A DNA stretch of 28,527 nucleotides, from positions 258,744 to 287,270 of the forward strand of contig JH153925.1 of assembly GCA_000226015.1 (NCBI GenBank), in the 5' to 3' direction. Positions 20,586 to 28,527 of this stretch are shown one piece after another. The position numbers were made by a program, and so were the translations under genes. The notes beneath the pieces are model-generated. The model saw nothing but the letters and a program-made list of their open reading frames with translations. It had not been told where the DNA came from and ran no database searches. Position 1 is the first letter of the stretch. Every line of letters begins with the position of its first letter. The DNA is from Mnemiopsis leidyi. Lineage: Eukaryota; Ctenophora; Tentaculata; Lobata; Bolinopsidae.

Positions 20586-23500
20586 GTAAGCACAAAGCAT
20601 CCCTGCACAAAGCTGAAAAACGGAGTAGACAAATGTCTGCAAAAAGCTGATCGTCCGAAGTTGATCAAAGGCTGTTTAATCTCTGAAGACATTGACCTTA
20701 TGCTACAGTTTGAGAAAGAAGAGAAGCTGCATGGCAGCTTTTATTGATTATTGTATTTTAGTCCTGGTTAGTTTTTTCCTTCCCCCTAAATTGTATTATT
20801 GCTTAAGCTATTCAATATTTAAAGATACTTTTCAGAATCATCCCAACCATCACAACGCCAGAAGATGGACGGTGAACTTTCCTACAAATCAGCGGAATCA
20901 TCCATCATACTTCGATACTTTGACCCTGAGTTAGGTATAGACGGTGATATGACCACCTCTGCCAAGTTTGTCTCGGATGAGGAATCGTTCTGGTACAAGG
21001 TTCACTTCCATGGTACACGCTGTGTCGACAAAGTGTTAAGTCTGGACAGGGGCATCTACACTCATACCTGGTACTGTGACGGGAATGGCTGTGCACAGTC
21101 CTGTGACGGGGTGATATGCAGATTTGCTGATATCACCGTTTTGAGGGAAAATGAACAAGTTGAATCTGCAATGTTACCTGTAAACTGTGGAGATGCTGTG
21201 AGAATTTCAATTTCTAAAGAAAATGCAAAGGCACTTGGCTATCACTTTTTTGAAATTGCAGAATTGGCCGTAGTCGGAAAAGATTGCCAAAACCTAGGTA
21301 AGCAATTACCAATTTTAAGTATACCAGTATGAAAAGTTTTGTTTACAAATAAATCAATGGAACAAAAACATGCTATGCCAAGAAATCACAGACTCCTAAA
21401 CCTTCCTATATACAAGTAGGAATTTACTGCCAGGAATGTATCATTACTTAGTTACTCTCATATATTTTCATACACGTCTTTTTGTGCCCAACATAAGTCT
21501 TATAATAATAAATAAGCTATTGTTAGGTTTTTCTTCTGTGCTTAAAAACCTTTCAAGCTAACAATAACACATAATTTTTGAATTTTTGGGCTAAATAACA
21601 CCAGAACACCTCATCACTTAGTATAACTTATTAACATTTGCATTGACCTTTTACTGACCGAGTTACTCTGTCAGAGACAATGCCTCACTGCCCCAGTTCC
21701 AAAACCTTATTATCTGCCCTAGTGCCCTGTCTTGCCCGCCCAAATTATACACCGATCAGTGAATAAATCTGAGGTTTTCGGATCATGCCCGACTCGGCAC
21801 AGTGCCGGTCCATGAATTTTCTGAATTGACTTTCAGTGGAAATCGTGTCCGTTCAATTATCTGCTCCGTACACATCATGCTGATACTTTGGCCCACCCGC
21901 AACAACATAACACATTCGTAATCAATCAGTGAACTTACTCGAAATGAGGCCCTGAAATATGTTCCCTTCCAGTTTCCACATTCATTAGGGAGTTTTAAAA
22001 AAAATCAGCCGTATATATGCTCATATGTCAAGTAGGGCTTCGAATTTTAGAGAAACACTTAATCCTAAGAACCTTATGGCTTTTGACGTAAAATGACATC
22101 AAATATTTTCAATCTTACTTTATTGCACTCTCAGTACTCAGACAAGTTGTTGGACCTGTAAAGCTAAAATCGGCTGAATCCTCCATCATTCTTCGTTACA
22201 ACGACCCTGAGTTAGGAATAGACAAGAAGATGAACACCTCAGCAAAGTTTGTAGCAGATGAAGATTCGTTCTGGTACCAAGTACACTTTGATGGTGTTTA
22301 CTGTGTAGATCAAGTCATGAGTCTGGACTCAGATATCTACACTCACACTTGGACCTGTCTGGAAAGTGGCTGTGGGACTCCATGTGAAGGACTCATGTGT
22401 AAATATGTCGATATAACTGTTCTTAGCGACAGTGACCAAGATGGAGATATGAAAGTGTCCTTCAACTGTGATGGTTTAACTACGCGTGTTCCTGCAAATT
22501 GTGGATATGGAGTAAGGCTCTCAATGACCAAAGAAAACGCCAGAGATTTGGGATATGACTATTTCGAGATATCTGAGTTTTCTGTTACAGGTCGCAAACA
22601 AGGTAATAAACATTATGAATCTAACATTGATCCATGAATATGATATACGTCCATAGTTCATCCATTTTGAATTATTCGATAAATTGTATTTATAGTATTA
22701 TGATAACCTAAATTCAGCAGTAACTAGACTATAACATCACTAATGCTAGTTTTTCAGTTTTAAATAACGAATTGGAGAACGAAATACCTATCCAATCCGC
22801 TAGTACATCTACCTCCCTGAAAGATCTTGTTCCCGAACTAGGAATAGAAAGTCCACGTAAATACATATCAGACGAGATCTCTTCTTGGTTTATCGAGTTA
22901 AGCTTCCCCGAAGTTTACTGTGTCGAAAAGATACTGAGCATGCTAGAAAACGCTGAGAATCACAGATGGGAATGCTCGGAAGAAGATGCATGCGGAGTAA
23001 TCCCGTGCATGGGTCCCAGTTGCAGCAATATAGAAGTGTCAGTTTTGAAAGAGAATGACGCAGACACACCTGAAAATTGTGGAAATTCGCTCAAGATGAT
23101 GATTCCAGAAGCAGATGACAAACTCTTGAATTTTGATTATAGTGACCTAAGAGAGATTGTTGTTATAGGATACTTGTTAGAAATGGATCCGACACCCACA
23201 ACAACGGTCGCATTGGAACCTGAAAACTTGGTAGCAAAATGTCCGAACTTAGGTGAGAATGATAAGAAGTTAAGCACGTCAAATGCCAAATTTGTGTCCA
23301 ATTTAATAAACTCTAAATTGATCAAAGCTTATTAAATGCTGCAACTACTGAAGTTGGATTCGTTTTGGCACTTGCCGATAACCCTAGCATATGAAATCTT
23401 TTCGTGGTCACTTGTGAGTTAAAAAGATTTGAATTTTCACTGTTCACTGCCTAATAATTATCATAAAAATAGATTAAATGATTTTTACATACTTAATTGC

Positions 23501-26500
23501 TAGAACAAAAACATTTTTCAGTCTTGCGACAGGTTGTTGGACCAGTAAATCTTATATCAGCTGAATCCTCCATCATTCTCCGTTACAATGACCCTGAGTT
23601 AGGAATAGACAAGAAGATGAACACCTCAGCAAAGTTTGTAGCAGATGAAGATTCATTCTGGTACCAAGTCCACTTTGATGGTGTTTACTGTGTAGATCAA
23701 GTCATGAGTTTGGACTCAGATATCTACACTCACACCTGGACTTGTCTGGAAAGTGGCTGTGGGGCTCCATGTGAAGGACTCATGTGTCAGTATGTCGATA
23801 TAACTGTTTTTAAAAGCAAAGGTCAACGGTCCAGATGAAACAGTGCTTCGAAACTGTGACGATATAACCCCTGTGGATGACGCATTAAACTGTGGGAATG
23901 GAGTGAGGTTGTCAATGTCAAAAGAAAATGCTGCAACTTTGGGCTACGACTATTTTGAAATTTCTGAGTTTTCCGTCTCTGGCCGAAAACAAGGTAAGAA
24001 CTTCGTAACTTATCATTACTAATCATAATATAACAACCACATTCTCATCTCAAAAACAAATCATGATGCATTTATTCGTTCCTTTTTTAGAAGTAAGATA
24101 AGAGTACTGCAGTAGTCAACACTCAACATAAGTTTTCAAATGCTGTGGTTAATCGCATCGATGAATAACTTGCAGAGCAAGGTATACTAAACAGATATAT
24201 TCATTGGCGCTGCTTATTTTTGTAAACCATCGCGGATCTTGAATCTTTTTCATAACTGATGCCTATTTAGCAAAGTTACTCTTAGACAATGACTAAATTG
24301 ACCTTTCCAATATAGTATCTTACAACATATTTGCTATGTATGACATAGGTTAGTGCTCAGAGAATTGCTCGAAATAAATTAACTACCGTTATCACTTCAT
24401 TCTATTTCGTCCGTTACCTCACCATTGAAGATATTTTTCGCAGTTGTGAGACACCAAATAAATGGTGAGATACCTCCCCAATCCGCCAAGACATCGATTG
24501 TTTTGAACGATCTCATGTCTGAACTTGGAATAAAAACCCCACGAAGATACATATCAAACGATATTACATCCTGGTATTTCGAAGTGGAACTACCAGGCAT
24601 ATTTTGTGTGGATGAGGTATTGAGTATGAAGGGTAGTATTGAAACTCACAACTGGGGATGCTGGGACAATATCTGTGTATTGTTAGAGTGCAAGGAGTCC
24701 AATTGTTACGACATTGAAGTGTCTGTGATGGAAAACGATCTTCTTAACATTGATCCATCGGACAATTGTGGAAATGCAATCAGGATATCTATACCAGTAA
24801 CATCTGGCAAAGTTTTGGATTTCGATTATTATGGAATTTCGGAGGTAGCTGTTATAGGAGATCCATACGAAGGAGCAACTCCAACGCCAACCTCTATTTC
24901 ATCATTGGATAATGTGAAACTAGAAACGAAATGCGAAAAAATTGGTCAGTTCAGGTCGATTTCAAATTACATTATCATGATTGCGATCGCCAAACGAAGA
25001 CAAACAAAAGCTAAATATGAAACCGAATGAGAATGGATTGACTATAAATAAACGTTCATTTTATCGTATGAATTTAAATTTGTATGCATAACAATTGAAT
25101 CTATCTTTACAGCACTCAGACAAATGGTTGGACCAGTAAATCTTGTATCAGCTGAATCCTCCATCATTCTCCGTTACAACGACCCTGAGTTAGGAATAGA
25201 CAAGAAGATGAACACCTCAGCAAAGTTTGTTGCAGATGAAGATTCATTCTGGTACCAAGTCCACTTTGATGGTGTTTACTGTGTAGATCAAGTCATGAGT
25301 TTGGACTCAGATATCTACACTCACACTTGGACTTGTCTAGAAAGTGGCTGTGGGGCGCCATGTGAAGGACTTATGTGTTCATATGTTGATATTACTGTTT
25401 TCAACAGCAATTTCCAAGATCTTTCGAAGAGAAATTCTTCGAACTGTAAGGGGTTCACAACTCTATCAGCAAACTGTGGAGATGGAGTTAGATTATCGAT
25501 GTCAAAAGAAAATGCTAAGAATTTGGGCTACGACTATTTTGAAATTTCTGAGTTTTCCGTCTCTGGCCGAAGACAAGGTAGCCCGAACGATTACTAAACT
25601 TGTTGATACATACAATTGCTTTGAAGATTTTCATAATTTTGTTAGGAATGCTATTAAACGAGGATCTCTGCAAAGTAATTGTAGTGCAGACAAAAAACAG
25701 CGACAAAGGATAGTTAGTAGTAACGTTTGCGTGTTACCCTATCAGTTTTCTGATGAATGCTATCAGATCCACGTGACAACTCTTTTAGTCCTATTCATCA
25801 TAAAACTGAGGAAGAAGTCCATATTTTACACACCATGCTTACCCTATGACCTATATGTATAGTATAAGTACTTACTACTAATTATGTATTTGTAAAAGGT
25901 TAATAGGTTATCTCAAAAATATAGATGCTTACAACTTCTTCAGTTCTGAATAAGAAAATCAAAAACGAGATTTTGGTAGAGACTGCCAGTACATCTACGG
26001 TACTCAACGACCTCATGTCCGAACTTGGAATAAAAACCCCACGAAGATACATATCAGACGACATTACATCTTGGTCTATCATAGTAAGTTTTTCTGGAAT
26101 ATACTGCATTGATGAGGTTCTTAGCATTAACGGAAATGATGAGACCCACAGGTGGAGTTGTTCCAATGATGGCTGTGAACAGAAAACGTGCAAAGTTTCC
26201 CAGTGTGATGAAATGGAAGTATCGGTTGTAAAAGAAGGTTTATCCGAAGAGAATCTGCCGGAAGATTGTGGAAATGCACTGAAGATAACGATAAGTGAAA
26301 CGGGCGGGAAAGTGCTGGAGTTCGATTATCATGGGATATCAGAGATTGTTGTGGTTGGAGAACTATTTGACATGGAGCCAACACCGACCTCGTTGGCATA
26401 TTATGACCCGGTCAACCTTGAAGTAAAATGTCCAAAGTTGAGTAAGTCGAATCAAAATATTCTACTTTATTATATACTATAGCTAACCTTGGCTGCCATA

Positions 26501-28527
26501 TTTACAGATATGAGCATTGCACCGTTAATTGCTATTTATGATCCAGTAGACGCTGCCTTGGTTTACTGAAAAACTTTCCACTTAAATTAGATTTATCATT
26601 ATGTTTGTCAGTGTCACTAACTTGTTTGATAATTCATATCCATTTATATCAACCTAAGCTAAATTTTAATGTTCACTTTATCATTATACAAAAGACATTC
26701 AACGTAAGTTGGCACTTTCATCAAGTTTCAAATGGATGATGTTTAATGAAATTATGTTTACCCAGTGGTAAGACAAGTTGTTGGACCAGTACATCTTATA
26801 TCAGCTGAATCGTCCGTTATTCTCCGTTACAACGACCCTGAGTTAGGAATAGACAAGAAGATGAAGATCAATTTTTTTGTGCTACATCATATTTTAGGAA
26901 AATACTATTTGTGACAAACTTGAATCAAGTTATTGAATGTTTCAGTGCTAAGGCAAGTTGTTGGACCAGTAAAGCTAATATCGGCTGAATCCTCTATCAT
27001 TCTCCGTTACAATGACCCTGAGTTTGGAATAGACAAGAAGATGAACACCTCAGCAAAGTTTGTAGCAGATGAAGATTCATTCTGGTACAAAGTCCACTTT
27101 GACGGTGTTTACTGTGTAGATCAAGTCATGAGTTTGGACTCAGATATCTACACTCACACTTGGACTTGTCTGGAAAGTGGCTGTGGAACACCATGTGAAG
27201 GACTTATGTGTTCATATGTCGATATAACTGTTCTCAACACAAAAGGCACCGATCTACCTGGATTCTTGCCTGCTAACTGCCAAGGTCTATCGAATACACA
27301 GGTACCAGGAAACTGTGGGGACGGTGTTAGATTATCGATGTCTAAGGAAAATGCCGAAACTTTGGGCTACGATTATTTTGAAATATCTGAGTTTTCTATC
27401 ACTGGTCGCAAACAAGGTAAAAATGTTATGCCATTATTTCAATTGACATTATTACTGATTTTTCTAGCTTTTGAGACTGAAAGGGGATCAAAAGTAACGG
27501 TAAAATGTAGGCTGATTGGATAATTAATATATGGCAAACTTTCCAGTCATAAAACATCAAATACAAAACGAAATTCCTGTCCAAACTGCCACGACATCTG
27601 TTTTACTGAATGACCTCATGTCCGAACTTGGAATAGAAACTCCACGAAGATACATATCAGACGATGTTACATCCTGGTATATCGAAGTGGATTTTCCAAA
27701 AGTCTATTGTGTCGACGAGGTACTCAGCTTGAAGGAAAATGCTGAGACACACCGATGGATATGTTCAGGAGATGGTTGTGAATTGACGTCATGTGAAGAT
27801 CCTGGTTGCAACGCCATTGATGTATCTGTTCTAAATAAGGGCGTATCTTTGATTACTAATTGTGGTAATTCTCTAAAGATATCAATACCAAAAACAGTTG
27901 TTAAGCTATTGGATTTCGGTTACCATGGAATCGCTGAGATTGCTGTTATAGGAGGATTGTATGAAGAACTCACATCGATTTCACCAACGACTTCATCACC
28001 TATTATCGAATACGATAACTTAAAAATGAATTGCGACAACGGAGGTATGCCACTATGCTGTATTTGATGTCAACATTTAAGCTTTAAGTAAATCTTTTTT
28101 ATCCCATCAGAGGAATCAAATCACTTACCCCTTGGTACATGGTTTTTTTTCTTCCGTCCTTATCAATTTTTTGTGCTACATCATATTTTAGGAAAATACT
28201 ATTTGTGACAAACTTGAATCAAGTTATTGAATGTTTCAGTGCTAAGGCAAGTTATTGGACCAGTAAAGCTAATATCGGCTGAATCCTCTATCATTCTCCG
28301 TTACAATGACCCTGAGTTAGGAATAGACAAGAAGATGAACACCTCAGCAAAGTTTGTAGCAGATGAAGATTCGTTCTGGTACCAAGTACACTTTGACGGT
28401 GTTTACTGTGTAGATCAAGTCATGAGTTTGGACTCAGATATTTACACCCACACTTGGTCATGTCTTGAAAGTGGCTGTGGATCACCATGTGAAGGACTCA
28501 TGTGTAAATATGTCGAAATCACTGTTC
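20522..28527 (+). CDS. Secreted protein of alternating A/B cysteine-rich domains, gene runs off the right edge
   Basis: I do not recognise a named gene. A signal-peptide exon is followed by ten full or partial domain exons, each carrying one domain of about 155-165 residues. Nearly all are phase 1-1, so domains can be added or lost without breaking the frame. A and B share a core: aromatic-rich SWY/FWY strand, YCVD-V-S, THxW-x-C, three more Cys, a hydrophobic I-x-V strand, NCG, and a final (I/F)-E-hydrophobic-V-x-G strand. This order resembles F5/8C (discoidin/fucolectin) jelly rolls; that is inference. B domains end in a Thr/Pro linker and a KCxxLG-like motif. The protein is probably extracellular and possibly a binding or recognition protein. 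The 3' end is outside the window. Confidence 0.8.
20836..21297 (+). CDS. Domain exon A0
   Basis: 154 residues. Starts with a polar linker (SSQPSQRQKMDGELSYK), then SAESSIILRYFDPELGIDGD, FWYKVHFHGTRCVDKVLSLD, YTHTWYC, NCGDAVRISISKENAKALGY and FFEIAELAVVGKDCQNLG. It is the most divergent A copy. Its loop before NCG is short, and its end (DCQNLG) is of the B type, not the KQG end of the other A exons. Acceptor TTTTCAG, donor GTAAGC, phase 1-1. Confidence 0.92.
21298..22134. other. Intron between A0 and A1, no B copy found
   Basis: An 837-base intron. Unlike the other intervals after an A exon there is no B exon here, nor a visible remnant. Bases 21661-21830 are less AT-rich with no open frame of interest. 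Confidence 0.55.
22135..22602 (+). CDS. Domain exon A1
   Basis: 156 residues: VLRQVVGPVKLKSAESSIIL, the invariant A core (MNTSAKFVADEDSFWYQVHF, GVYCVDQVMSLDSDIYTHTW), a variable loop (SDSDQDGDMKVSFNCDGLTT), NCGYGVRLSM and YDYFEISEFSVTGRKQG. NTS is a glycosylation sequon. Acceptor CTCTCAG, donor GTAATA, phase 1-1. Confidence 0.93.
22758..23252 (+). CDS. Domain exon B1
   Basis: 165 residues: ENEIPIQSASTSTSLKDLVP, ELGIESPRKYISDEISSWFI, VYCVEKILSM, NHRWECSEEDACGVIPCMGP, NCGNSLKMMIPEADDKLLNF, EIVVIG, then the linker DPTPTTTVALEPENL and KCPNLG. It shares the Cys core with A but is clearly a separate subfamily. Acceptor TTTTTCAG, donor GTGAGA, phase 1-1. Confidence 0.93.
23522..23993 (+). pseudogene. 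Domain exon A2, one-base frameshift
   Basis: The first part matches A1, A3 and A5 almost perfectly. After VDITVF the frame reads KSKGQRSR and stops at TGA 23836-23838. The other frame then carries the rest of a normal A domain (NCGNGVRLSM, YDYFEISEFSVSGRKQG) to a good donor GTAAGA. The exon is 472 bases, one more than a multiple of three, unlike all its siblings. The likely place is the T/A run near 23805-23815. It may be a disabled copy, an allele, or a sequencing error. Confidence 0.85.
23994..24443. other. Intron between A2 and B2, nothing else seen
   Basis: A 450-base AT-rich intron without exon-like blocks. Confidence 0.5.
24444..24944 (+). CDS. Domain exon B2
   Basis: 167 residues: VRHQINGEIPPQSAKTSIVL, NDLMSELGIKTPRRYISNDI, IFCVDEVLSM, THNWGCWDNICVLLECKESN, NCGNAIRISIPVTSGKVLDF, EVAVIG, then ATPTPTSISSLDN and KCEKIG. 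The donor is GTCAGT, weaker than at the siblings, and the frame stays open past it to the TGA at 25028-25030, so a version ending here is possible. Confidence 0.92.
25113..25577 (+). CDS. Domain exon A3
   Basis: 155 residues. ALRQMVGPVNLVSAESS, invariant A core, variable loop NSNFQDLSKRNSSNCKGFTT, NCGDGVRLSMSKENAKNLGY and EISEFSVSGRRQG. The loop carries an additional Asn-x-Ser sequon (NSS). Acceptor TTTACAG, donor GTAGCC, phase 1-1. Confidence 0.93.
25578..25943. other. Intron between A3 and B3
   Basis: A 366-base intron. An alternative frame that starts within A3 stays open to 25862, but it is a shadow of the A3 coding sequence plus intron. Confidence 0.55.
25944..26441 (+). CDS. Domain exon B3
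   Basis: 166 residues: NKKIKNEILVETASTSTVLN, DLMSELGIKTPRRYISDDIT, IYCIDEVLSINGNDETHRWS, CEQKTCKVSQCDEMEVSVVK, DCGNALKITISETGGKVLEF, EIVVVGE, then EPTPTSLAYYDPVNLEVKC. The NCG mark is DCG here. The donor is A then GTAAGT, so the junction codon starts with A and not G as elsewhere; joined to A4 it gives Met in place of Val. Confidence 0.92.
26766..26866 (+). pseudogene. Truncated A domain exon
   Basis: After a CCCAG acceptor the sequence reads VRQVVGPVHLISAESSVILR, YNDPELGIDKKMK and then breaks off in the middle of the core, where the others read MNTSAKF. From 26867 it continues as the intron that precedes A4. There is no donor and the frame stops at 26912-26914. This is a remnant left by a deletion or unequal exchange. 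Confidence 0.88.
26867..26945. repeat. Intron segment duplicated at 28162-28239
   Basis: From ATCAATTTTTT to the acceptor ATGTTTCAG the two segments differ only in the length of the T run (7 against 6). The identity continues into the A4 and A5 exons, which marks a recent segmental copy. Confidence 0.93.
26946..27416 (+). CDS. Domain exon A4
   Basis: 157 residues. LRQVVGPVKLISAESS, A core with small changes (PEFGID, FWYKVHF), the longest variable loop (NTKGTDLPGFLPANCQGLSN), NCGDGVRLSMSKENAETLGY and EISEFSITGRKQG. Acceptor GTTTCAG, donor GTAAAA, phase 1 out. Confidence 0.93.
27547..28044 (+). CDS. Domain exon B4
   Basis: 166 residues: IKHQIQNEIPVQTATTSVLL, NDLMSELGIETPRRYISDDV, VYCVDEVLSLKENAETHRWI, CELTSCEDPGCNAIDVSVLN, NCGNSLKISIPKTVVKLLDF, EIAVIG, then LTSISPTTSSPIIEYDNL and NCDNGG. 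Acceptor TTCCAG lies only 130 bases after A4, the shortest A-to-B intron. Donor GTATGC. Confidence 0.92.
28162..28239. repeat. Second copy of the 26867-26945 intron segment
   Basis: Near-identical copy directly upstream of A5, ending in the same ATGTTTCAG acceptor. Confidence 0.93.
28240..28527 (+). CDS. Domain exon A5, cut by the window edge
   Basis: Reads LRQVIGPVKLISAESSIILR, the invariant A core, YTHTWSCLESGCGSPCEGLM and CKYVEITV before the window ends. The start is a near copy of A4, but the later part (LGIDKK, FWYQVHF) follows A1-A3, as gene conversion or unequal exchange would produce. Confidence 0.92.

Noticed and set aside
20692-20934. Open frame overlapping the start of exon A0
   Set aside because: Different frame from the A0 domain and no Cys core; a chance frame across the intron border.
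25344-25862. 172-codon open frame on the + strand
   Set aside because: Second frame of exon A3 running into the intron; the A3 frame carries the conserved domain.

Overview
The window is animal nuclear DNA. It is AT-rich, and its coding sequence is split into short exons bounded by GT/AG sites (many donors read GTAAGT or GTAAGC, many acceptors TTTCAG). Introns are mostly 100 to 800 bases, and there are CA/GT microsatellites and minisatellites. No RNA gene, CRISPR array or recognisable autonomous transposon was found. The compact introns and the divergent channel sequence point to an invertebrate; the phylum cannot be fixed from the sequence alone (a tunicate or another small-genome marine invertebrate is a guess). 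All supported genes are on the + strand.

Layout. Bases 1-3322 hold no supported gene: microsatellites, a 39-base minisatellite, and a less AT-rich patch with unexplained open frames. Bases 3323-18308 hold one essentially complete gene for a Slo-family (BK-type, KCNMA1/KCNU1-like) potassium channel, with 31 exon positions and 33 exons, about 1150 residues: S0, S1-S4, S5-pore-S6, RCK1, linker, RCK2, tail. I read the splice phase across every junction. All close except exon 1 to exon 2, where one base or a tiny exon is unaccounted for. Bases 18309-20521 are the 3' flank and intergenic DNA. From 20522 to beyond the right edge runs a second gene: a signal-peptide exon, then alternating cysteine-rich domain exons of two related types (A and B), all of phase 1-1, in the order A0-A1-B1-A2-B2-A3-B3-(broken A)-A4-B4-A5. 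The domains look like a divergent, secreted, F5/8C (discoidin/fucolectin)-like jelly roll; this fold call is inference.

Most notable. (1) The channel has two tandem 90-base pore exons of equal length and phase, so alternative splicing could swap the pore. The intron between them holds two strong GC-rich hairpins. (2) It also has two alternative exons for the region that carries the calcium bowl in Slo1, and neither codes for the acidic bowl. (3) Four introns of this gene carry tandem duplications that copy a splice site two or three times; one would add 22 residues in frame to RCK1. (4) In the second gene the first part of each A exon is almost identical between copies while one loop differs completely. 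One A exon carries a one-base frameshift, one is truncated, and a recently copied segment shows that the array is still changing by unequal exchange.

The two genes share strand and neighbourhood only; nothing in the sequence ties their functions together.
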